From positions 597,960-661,959 of the forward strand of contig JAMAHW010000012.1 in the NCBI GenBank assembly GCA_023627715.1: DNA of 64,000 nt, given 5' to 3'. A model generated the notes under the pieces. That model saw only the letters and a program-made list of their open reading frames with translations, had not been told where the DNA came from and searched no databases. The position numbers were made by a program, and so were the translations under genes. Of this stretch, positions 56,874 to 64,000 are shown piece after piece. Positions within the stretch are counted from its first letter, which is position 1. Every line of letters starts with the position of its first letter. Origin of the DNA: Periconia sp. R9002 (taxonomy: Eukaryota; Ascomycota; Dothideomycetes; Pleosporales; Periconiaceae).

Positions 56874-58361
56874 ATGAGGACCTCGAACCTCCACACAACG
56901 CTGGTTGCGCTGCTCAGCATTGCGCCAGTGGTTGTTGCCCACACTTGGATCGACCAGCTACGCAATATCGACGACAAAGGCAACTACGTTGGCGACGCTG
57001 GCTATCCGCGCATGAAATACGTGCAGGGCGATAAAGAATACAATATGGACCCAGGAGTCGCGGCCTCCGGGTCGATATATCTACTTCCCTCTATCAAAGA
57101 GAAGACACTACCTTGGATCAGCGAAGAGACCCTACTCTGCCACCCATATCAACGACAAGCAAAGCAAACCCCCAAATACCCTCGTCTGAAGACCACCCCG
57201 GGTAGGTTCGTCGCCATGCGATACCTTGAGAATGGTCACGTCACCCTCGTAGGGCAAGAACCCAACAACTGGAAACCCAACAATAACGGCACGGTTTTTA
57301 TATATGGCACAACAGAGCCGAAGGCCGATGAGAAGCTGGTCAATGTACTGCAATGGACACCAGACGGAAAAGGTGGAAACAAGGGCGGTGTTCTATTGGC
57401 AACTCAAGACTACGATGACGGTCGTTGTCACCAAAATAATCCCAGTACATCTTCCAAGGCACGGGCAGGCCAACATCCCAACTATGCCGTTGGTCAAGCT
57501 GGTACCGGGCCCAGTAATCTCGAGCTTCCATGTGAAAGCAACGTCCAGATACCCAAGGATGCCGCGACCGGTAAACCATTAACCCTCTACTGGGTATGGC
57601 AATGGAACACGGAGCCAGGAAAGAATCCCGGCCAGCCCAAAGGTCAGGACGAGTACTACACCACCTGCATGGACGTCGATGTCGTTGACAAGATCGATGA
57701 ATCCGCCAAGCTACAACACCCCATGTTCCAGCAAGACGGCATGACCAAGGCTGTGCCCAACTTCGCATCGCGAAAGGCAATGTACACGGATCCTATCAAA
57801 GGCGAAGTTGGCCCATACTTCAAAAACAAAGGCATCCAGTTCGGCGGCAGCGGCAGCGGCAACGGTCCATCTGCGCCCACGCCCGCTCCCTCCAACAAAC
57901 CCTCTCAACCCACCGGCCAGTTTCCTCACAAACCGACCACCCTCGCAACCGTGACATCTCCAGCCGGCGGCAGCAAGCCTTCCGCCCCGCCCGCGAACAG
58001 CAACGGACCCAACGACATCCCCACCATCACCAGGCGCCCAGGTCGCATTCAACCGAGCAATGTCCCCGCCGCGGCGCCCCCGAGCAACGGCAACAAGGAC
58101 AAGAACAAACAAGACAAGAACGATGTCGTTACCGTGACAAACATTGTCAAAGTAACCGTCACGGAGCTTCCGAGCACCGCTAAAGCAACAGCACCGCCTG
58201 GGCGCGCTCCTCGTGCCGCTCCTCCTCTCCGCGGCCAGTTCAAGGGTAGGTTTTCTTACCCCACTGATTAATCCTTCAATGTACTTTTCCCCCTTTATTC
58301 ACGTTACTGTTTTGATAAGCGTTCTATGCATGTGCTAATTCTCTTTTTAGATCGTCGATAA
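56874..58361 (+). CDS. Secreted LPMO-like protein (DUF7492-type) with N-terminal His after cleavage
   Basis: Model: exons 56874-58245 and 58351-58361 (intron GTAGGT...TTTTAG), 460 residues; if unspliced it ends at 58271 with 465. Residues 1-21 are a signal peptide (MRTSNLHTTLVALLSIAPVVVA), with cleavage just before HTWIDQL, which leaves histidine as residue 1 of the mature chain. Further elements are GDAGYPRMKYV, an internal GHVTLVGQEPNNWKP with a second candidate histidine, LYWVWQWNT and DEYYTTCMDVDV. A mature His1, a second His and an aromatic/acidic patch recall the histidine brace of copper lytic polysaccharide monooxygenases. The C-terminal 140 residues are Pro/Ser/Lys-rich and disordered, with a VTVTNIVKVTVTE strand-like segment. 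The start at 56874 is chosen because it begins the signal peptide; an in-frame ATG at 56586 would bury it. Copper and oxidase activity are inferred, not shown. Confidence 0.75.
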
Positions 58362-60075
58362 TTAAGCTTCCCTTCTTTGTCTTACTTTGTCGGACTAATT
58401 ATTGTCTTTCACGTGGCACTTCCTTTTCTTCCATTGTTTCTTTGTTATGCCAGCTTGACGTTTTCTCATGGAATGATTCTTCATACCTTCTCTATCTCTG
58501 GCCCATCCGGCCCCGCTACTGGAGCCTTCTTCACCCACCCCTCCTATCTCCCTACTTTTTATATCTGTATTCTGCATTGGGAAAGGATTGGATTGGACTG
58601 GATTTGATACCCCCGCCCCTTCTTTCACGTATACCCAAAAAAGGTCCGGAACTTTTTTTTTCTCTGCTTTTTGGTTTTTGTTGCATCTTTGGTCGGAGGG
58701 AATGGGAAAAAGTTGAAGATATATATACCCCCCCACCCTCGTATGTTTCTGCATTTCTATGGCGTATCCCACATGATTTTTTGCTGCATTTTAGGGTTTT
58801 TGCATACGCTGGCGGTTTCCTGACTTGATTTTAGTCATGCTACATAGTTTTCGATTTTCGACGTGGTTATCACTGAACATGACAAAAAAATGAATAAGTC
58901 AAATTTAACCAACTTTCCAACGGCACGATGACAGGTGTGAGATGCGATGCGCAAGGATTCCCTACGTGAAAAGTCTTTTTTCAAGGAGGGAAAGAAAGAA
59001 GGGAGGAGTTTGATTAAAATAGATCGCGTGACAATGTAAACCCCTGCAATATATGTATCTAACTTCGAAGGTATGTACAAGCAGCTACAAAAACGTCACT
59101 AGCTACGAACGTGACGTGCACGCAGATAAATTAAGGGACTAACTAATCAAAAATGAAAGATAGACTACCGACTCAAACTATCCATTGATCGTCCCTAAAC
59201 ACTCCACCATCGCCACCTTGTACGCACTACCATGACTCACCACGCTCGACCAGTAGTTTGATATATATTAACATATATATAGATAGGTACGTATATTTAT
59301 GTAAACGCCACAGTGCAGCTAGATGTCCAACTCGCACGCGCGCGGTAGGGGAAATTGGCATGGGGCTTCTAAGGAGATAGATGTGGGTTTTAAGTGAATG
59401 GGGTGTGTTGTGTATGTATGCACGTACGTGAGTGAGTGAGAGAACAGGATGGGTGGGTGGGTTTTGTTTTAAGAGATGGGGGTGTACGGGGGATTTGGTG
59501 AGGAGGGAGTTTATTGGGAGATTGAGAGCTAGAGGGGTTAGGTACGGGGTGGTAGGTAGTATGTGGTAAGTGGGGGAGTAAGAAGTGAGTGGTAGGAAAG
59601 ATGGGAAGAGGGGAGGGGCGTGATTGATTGATTGAGGGAAGTGGGATGGAGTTAGGTTCTAGAGGGGGAGGGAGGATGTGTATGTGGTGGTGGTGGATGG
59701 ATGGGGGATATGTGATATCGTCGTCTGCTATGGTATCGTATTCGTGTCATTAAAGAGGATGGGAAAGCACTACTCAACTATCCATCGGTACCTAGGTACA
59801 TATTTAGACCCAAAAGTAAACGAAGTAAACGAAGTAAAGAATATTATTGGAAAGGGTATATACAGAGAATAAGGTTTGGACGACCTTTGACTACCGACAA
59901 AAAAAAATTTCGATAGAAAAAGGGACATCCTCTAACAGTAGTCGCTAGCACGTGATACTCCTTTGGTATGAACTTTTTTTGACAACCAAGATATGTTTCC
60001 TACATAAATTCATGAAAAAGCGTGCTCCTCTCGGGAAGAGATACGTGCACATGTCATAACATCGTGGTATAAAAC
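58362..60075. other. Convergent intergenic region
   Basis: 1.7 kb of 3' flank. G/T/A-rich tracts at 59,390-59,720 and GTACCTAGGTACA near 59,788. No supported gene. Confidence 0.5.
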
Positions 60076-61992
60076 TCAGCAGCTCTCCTCATACCTCAAG
60101 CCATACCCGAACCTGAACACCGGGTTCTCAGTGTCAAACGGCACGTCTTCCCGGCTCTTCTCGACCGCGGCCATGGAGCTAGGGAGATCGAACGGGAGTT
60201 TACCGAGCGGCTCGACCTTATCGACGCCATCGGCGCTGCGGCCAAAGAGGACGCTGAGGAGGTTTTCAGCGCTCGCGCCGTAGTTGCCGACGACGGCGGC
60301 GGCCTGCTCGATGATCTCGGGGATGATAGCCGGGCGCTCGAGATAGATGTCGACGATGGTGGGGACGGCGGTGTAGACGGCGCGCTGGCGGGCCTGCTCG
60401 GTGGCGTTGTAGGCGAGGGATCCGTCGTGGTAGTTTGCTTCGAAGCCGCCTGGGCGGGGTTCGTAGTTTGTCTTGAGGCGCAGGATGGCGAGGTCGGCTT
60501 CTTCGGGCTTGGAGACGATGGTGATGTTGTGGTTGACGAAGGTGGAGAGGACGGTGGTGTTGAGGCCCTCGACGTAGAATTTTGTGGCCGAGGGGTTCTT
60601 GAGGGGCAGGATGTTGTTTTTGTTGGAGAGAAGCGTGATGGATTTTTGCTGCGCTTCGTTGCCTAGGCGGCGGAAGTAGGCGTTGCCTACGATGCGCTCG
60701 GCGGCTGCGACGTCTACGAAGGGGTTCTCGAAGAGGCCCAGCATGAATTTTTCGCGGAGCAGGCGGCGGACAGAGGCGTCGATGCGCTCCTCGGTGATGA
60801 CGCCGGATTTGACGAGCTCGATGATGAGCTCCACGCGCTGCTCGCCGCCGAACTGGTCAACACCAGCATCGATGATACGGGCTGCACGTTGCAATTCGGT
60901 GGTGTTTTCAACTCCCCATGCGCGTGCTGGCATGTATTGCCCCAAGATGTAAGTGTCGGTGATAAGACCCCAGTCACTGACAACAATTCCGTCGAAGCCG
61001 AGCTCGGTGCGTAGGAGATCGGTGATGAGACCCTTGTTGAAGGATGAGGCGACTTCGTCGTACTTGGTGCCCATAGGGCGAGAATAGTAGGGCATCATTT
61101 GTCTGGCGCCGGCAGCAATGGCTGCCTTGAAGGGCTTAAGGTGATATTCAAGATTGTTACCCGGGTATGTTGCGTTCTTGCCATACGTGAAGTGGCTATC
61201 CAAACCACCTTGAACAGGACCACTGCCGGGGAAGTGTTTTGCAACGGTAGTAACAGAGTGTGGACCAAACTTGTCGCCCATGAAGCCCTTGAGATACGAA
61301 ACGACGAGCGTAGATGTGAGGTTTGCGTCTTCACCCATTGTCGTGGCCTGTCGGCCCCAACGGGGCTCAGTAGTAAGGTCGATCTGCGGGTGCAAAGCAG
61401 ATCGCACACCAATAGCCATGTACTCCTCCCTGGCAATTTCGGCGAACTTTTGAACAAGTTCAGGATCGCGGATGGCCGCAAGACCGATGGAATCGGGCCA
61501 TTGTGAGAACTTGGTACCTGCGGCGATAGACGCTCCAGCATTGTCGGTGAAGGTGTGTCGAGGGTCGGACGAGAGAGTGATGGGAATGCCTAGGCGAGTA
61601 TCCAAAGCAAGCTGTTGGAGTCTGTTGTACCATTGGGCGTTCGTGCGTACATCTGCGACGGTTCCGACCAAGTTGAAGTGCGTCATGAACTTCTCTCCAA
61701 CCATATTCTCCGTGCTATTTCGGAAAGCGGTCGCATTTCCCGCGTCCAAAGTTCCGTTGGGACCCAATTGGATTTGGGTGTGGAACAATTGACCTGCCTT
61801 CTCCTCGATGGTCATGCGAGAGAGGAGATCCTCGACACGATCATCCACACAGAGCGAAGCATTTCTGTAAGGAAGAGTGGAGTTGTCATCAGATCGAGGA
61901 ACAGCCAACGATACACCGGACGGAACCATGCTGAGCATGAAAGAAACGATGAGGGCCTTGCGCGTCCACCGCATGGAACTGAACACGGCCAT
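60076..61992 (-). CDS. Secreted glycoside hydrolase family 3 (beta-glucosidase-like)
   Basis: Single exon, 638 residues. A signal peptide spans about residues 1-30 (a basic start, then IVSFMLSMVPSGVSLA), and N-glycosylation sequons are scattered. The GH3 N-terminal barrel shows VEDLLSRMTIEEKAGQLF, GIPITLSSDPRH, LHPQIDLTTEPRWGR, TTVAKHFPGSGP and the nucleophile region GFDGIVVSDWG (Asp 340). The C-terminal domain carries NEAQQKSITLLSNKNNILPL and ends with a FGYGL motif. GH3 enzymes release terminal sugars (often beta-glucose, also xylose or GlcNAc). Length and absence of a fibronectin-III domain fit the shorter GH3 types; specificity is unknown. A second Met at residue 7 is also possible as start. 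Confidence 0.93.
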   Translation of the reverse strand: MAVFSSMRWTRKALIVSFMLSMVPSGVSLAVPRSDDNSTLPYRNASLCVDDRVEDLLSRMTIEEKAGQLFHTQIQLGPNGTLDAGNATAFRNSTENMVGEKFMTHFNLVGTVADVRTNAQWYNRLQQLALDTRLGIPITLSSDPRHTFTDNAGASIAAGTKFSQWPDSIGLAAIRDPELVQKFAEIAREEYMAIGVRSALHPQIDLTTEPRWGRQATTMGEDANLTSTLVVSYLKGFMGDKFGPHSVTTVAKHFPGSGPVQGGLDSHFTYGKNATYPGNNLEYHLKPFKAAIAAGARQMMPYYSRPMGTKYDEVASSFNKGLITDLLRTELGFDGIVVSDWGLITDTYILGQYMPARAWGVENTTELQRAARIIDAGVDQFGGEQRVELIIELVKSGVITEERIDASVRRLLREKFMLGLFENPFVDVAAAERIVGNAYFRRLGNEAQQKSITLLSNKNNILPLKNPSATKFYVEGLNTTVLSTFVNHNITIVSKPEEADLAILRLKTNYEPRPGGFEANYHDGSLAYNATEQARQRAVYTAVPTIVDIYLERPAIIPEIIEQAAAVVGNYGASAENLLSVLFGRSADGVDKVEPLGKLPFDLPSSMAAVEKSREDVPFDTENPVFRFGYGLRYEESC

Positions 61993-63448
61993 CTTGAAAG
62001 AGACTGTGGCTGGTGTTGAGATTAGAGATTAAAATCGTGAGATGATGTACTTTCTCGAATCGAAAGAATCTAGGTAGGAGTTTCTCTTGTTAATAAACAT
62101 TTTTTGGGGCTGTAATTGGAGCCTCTCTTGCGTGCATGATGCCTGCGATGACATCTACGCGCATTGTAACCCGTTCAAGCATGACTCGGGCATCTCGACA
62201 AGTCGTCCACGCACCAAGACTCTAGAAGCACCCCAAGGACCTCGTCGACAGGATTTCAGTCCATCGGCAGTTCACTTCGGACTGGGTTCCCTCGAAGCAA
62301 ACAAATTGTTTCGGGGTGCTCGGCAGGGTTGCACCGAAGAGCGAGCGAAGATGGTCGCTGCCGAGCCGCCAAGTGTGGAGATCCCAGGATTTCCAATGAA
62401 GAGGTTGTTCCCGAGAATCTGCCCATTGGCAGGGAAGCAAATCGAACCCCGCGGAGTGGTGTGCCATGGGGAACTGTCCCCTATAGTGTGTGGAGTAGAT
62501 CGAGGAAACTTGACATCGCACGTGGAGGTTGGCATAGACGGGGTATTGGTTTTTCCCCGCAGAGTGGAGAGTGGTAGGGCGGGTTCGTAGAGATGCATGT
62601 GCTGGCTTTAGAATGCTCTGAATACCGAGGCCCAGGTTGAGGCTCTTGTCTGCGTTAGGAACACGCCGGTGCAAGCTCCGGTCGACAAAGAGACGGTGTC
62701 CTTGGCTGTCATTGTGGACATCCGCCTGACAGGCGGTGATGGGGTGACGTTGATGGGAAATGTACTGTTGTGGCTTCGGCCTTTTTCCGGCATCTCCCGG
62801 TGCTAGTCCCCTCAAGTTCTAGCCCTACCAGATCGGAATATGCATCCATCAATTGAGCTCCTGAGAACATGACCCGGAAAACTGCATCAATGCTTTCAGT
62901 TGCACCGAAGAGGTTGACTTTTGGTTGATGTCATGCTCAGACACGAAAACAAACTATTTGACCTCATGTCCCTCTCAGACTGAACCGCATCAAGACGTCT
63001 CCGATCGCGATACGATACAGACCCCAAGAAAGCGTTAACAGCTTAGCATCGGAAAATATCCGACCCAAGCTAGCAGCCGGTTGACTCTGTCATACGACAA
63101 CCTACGGCCTGGCTCTTTGTGGTAAAGCTTGAATAATACTTTCGGGTTAACGTGACCAGGATCAATCGACCACGCGCCGGCACTTGGACTCAGAGCGCAG
63201 CCCAGCTTTTCATTGCTGGCGACTCTAGAAACGACCTAGACCAGAAATTCGTTGCATGGGTCGAAACTACGTAACTGTAGTAAGTAGGCAAGTGCTCAAC
63301 ATCTCAATGGCTCCATAAAAACTACAATCAGTCACTTCACAAGAAGGTCCACGCATGTGTCAACAAACAGTCTATAAGTCTATGTAGAACAAATTCCGTC
63401 TAAGTATTTTATTTCTCTTTGCCCGTTCCTCAGAAATTCGTCTACAGT
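61993..63448. other. Intergenic region
   Basis: About 1.5 kb between the GH3 start and the aldo-keto reductase end. Overlapping open frames on both strands at 62,090-62,815 lack domains. The GH3 promoter is expected in the first few hundred bases. Confidence 0.5.
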
Positions 63449-64000
63449 CTAAGCAAAAATATGCAATGGGTGGTTCGGCAAGTAGTGACCCGGGTCGTTG
63501 AACCTGAAATTCTTATCCAGCGCAGAGATAGACTCTATCTCTTCCTTGCTAAGGTCAAAGCTGGTCACGTCAAGGTTCTGCGCGAGTCGCTCTTTGTTGT
63601 TTGATTTGGGGATAACGGCGATGTTCCTGCTTCATGGTGAGTATATGCTTTACGCGATTCTTCGATATCACCCAGAAATGTGAAGGAAGTTGTCTAAAGA
63701 AAAGAGAAGGAAAAGATGGAGGGCAACAACATACCTCTGCGTAGACCACCTAAGCAAAATCTGCGCGGGCGTCTTTCCATGCTTCTCCGCAGCCTTCTTC
63801 ACAGGGTCCGCGTCGAACAACAGGCCCACCTTCGTCGCCTTATCTCTAAACACCTGCGGCAGCTCCAGGAAGCTCTGCGGTCCAAACGAACTATAGGCCG
63901 TAATCGCAATGCCGTGCGTCTGCGCCAGCTTGACGAGCTCGGGCTGCACAAGGTAGCTGAGATTTGAATTGTTAGATTATGGTTAGACTGGCGAAGGCAA
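63449..64000 (-). CDS. NAD(P)H-dependent xylose reductase-like aldo-keto reductase (5' end beyond window)
   Basis: Exons within the window: 63956-63735 and 63626-63449, separated by a 108-nt intron (GTATGT...AAGCAG). Another intron occupies 63957 to at least 64000 (acceptor CTCAG, branch CTAAC), so the catalytic N-terminal part (Tyr/Lys/His) lies off the right edge. The visible C-terminal 133 residues read [51 protein letters not shown] and then [20 protein letters not shown], the cofactor-binding IPKSNN motif, with the family end [11 protein letters not shown]2B-type xylose reductases convert D-xylose to xylitol in the cytosol. The close fit of PYLVQPEL and [11 protein letters not shown] favours xylose reductase over other aldo-keto reductases. 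Confidence 0.87.

Noticed and set aside
62222..62815. 197-codon minus-strand frame upstream of the GH3 gene
   Set aside because: Overlaps a 167-codon plus-strand frame, no domain, composition unlike neighbouring genes.

Overview
The window is nuclear DNA from a filamentous ascomycete (Pezizomycotina). Genes carry short introns (about 45-240 nt) with GTRAGT-like donors and CTAAC/CTGAC branch sites, intergenic spaces are large and rich in microsatellites, and the gene content is typical: HET-domain and NLR/STAND proteins, Zn2Cys6 regulators, an Srk1/Rck2-type kinase, HMG-CoA reductase, a DUF3605 protein. A dothideomycete (Pleosporales-like) source is a guess from overall style. All exon structures were worked out by hand from splice signals, frame continuity and domain continuity; none is backed by transcript data.

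Layout. 0-1.3 kb: 5' part of a HET-domain gene that appears to carry an N-terminal ubiquitin-like domain (minus; runs off the left edge). 2.8-4.3 kb: MFS sugar transporter. 5.0-8.7 kb: a head-to-head pair, a stand-alone HeLo-like/PF17111-type protein (minus) and a NACHT-ankyrin NLR (plus), sharing a promoter region of about 0.5 kb. 10.7-11.7 kb: pyroglutamyl peptidase. 13.2 kb: tRNA-Ser(GCU). 13.8-14.3 kb: hypothetical protein. 16.9-19.2 kb: Srk1/Rck2-like kinase. 20.2-21.0 kb: NDUFAF3-type complex I assembly factor. 21.7-23.5 kb: protein with a CHD1 helical C-terminal-like domain and an in-frame stop followed by more coding-like sequence. 25.5-26.4 kb: tail-anchored Pro/Ser-rich protein. 28.8-30.1 kb: DUF3605 (N-acetylglucosamine-induced protein 1-like). 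30.7-33.0 kb: Zn2Cys6 regulator (minus), divergent from HMG-CoA reductase at 34.6-38.3 kb (plus). 40.9-41.9 kb: secreted Cys-rich single-pass membrane protein. 42.8-45.1 kb: second Zn2Cys6 regulator. 46.6-47.8 kb: Gln/Ser-rich hypothetical. 48.2-51.6 kb: PNP-NB-ARC-TPR NLR. 52.8-53.5 kb: U2AF small subunit. 56.9-58.4 kb: secreted LPMO-like protein with mature N-terminal His. 60.1-62.0 kb: secreted GH3 glycosidase. 63.4-64 kb: 3' part of a xylose reductase-like aldo-keto reductase (runs off the right edge).

The part most likely to hold a little-described system is the left end plus 48-51 kb: three loci of the fungal self/non-self recognition and regulated cell death repertoire. The 5-8.7 kb pair has the architecture of a two-gene signalling unit (NLR receptor with a short N-terminal prodomain next to a HeLo-like effector), like the known NWD2/HET-S-type and related amyloid-signalling clusters. 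The right end (LPMO-like, GH3, xylose reductase) is a loose set of carbohydrate-related genes with no evidence of being a cluster.
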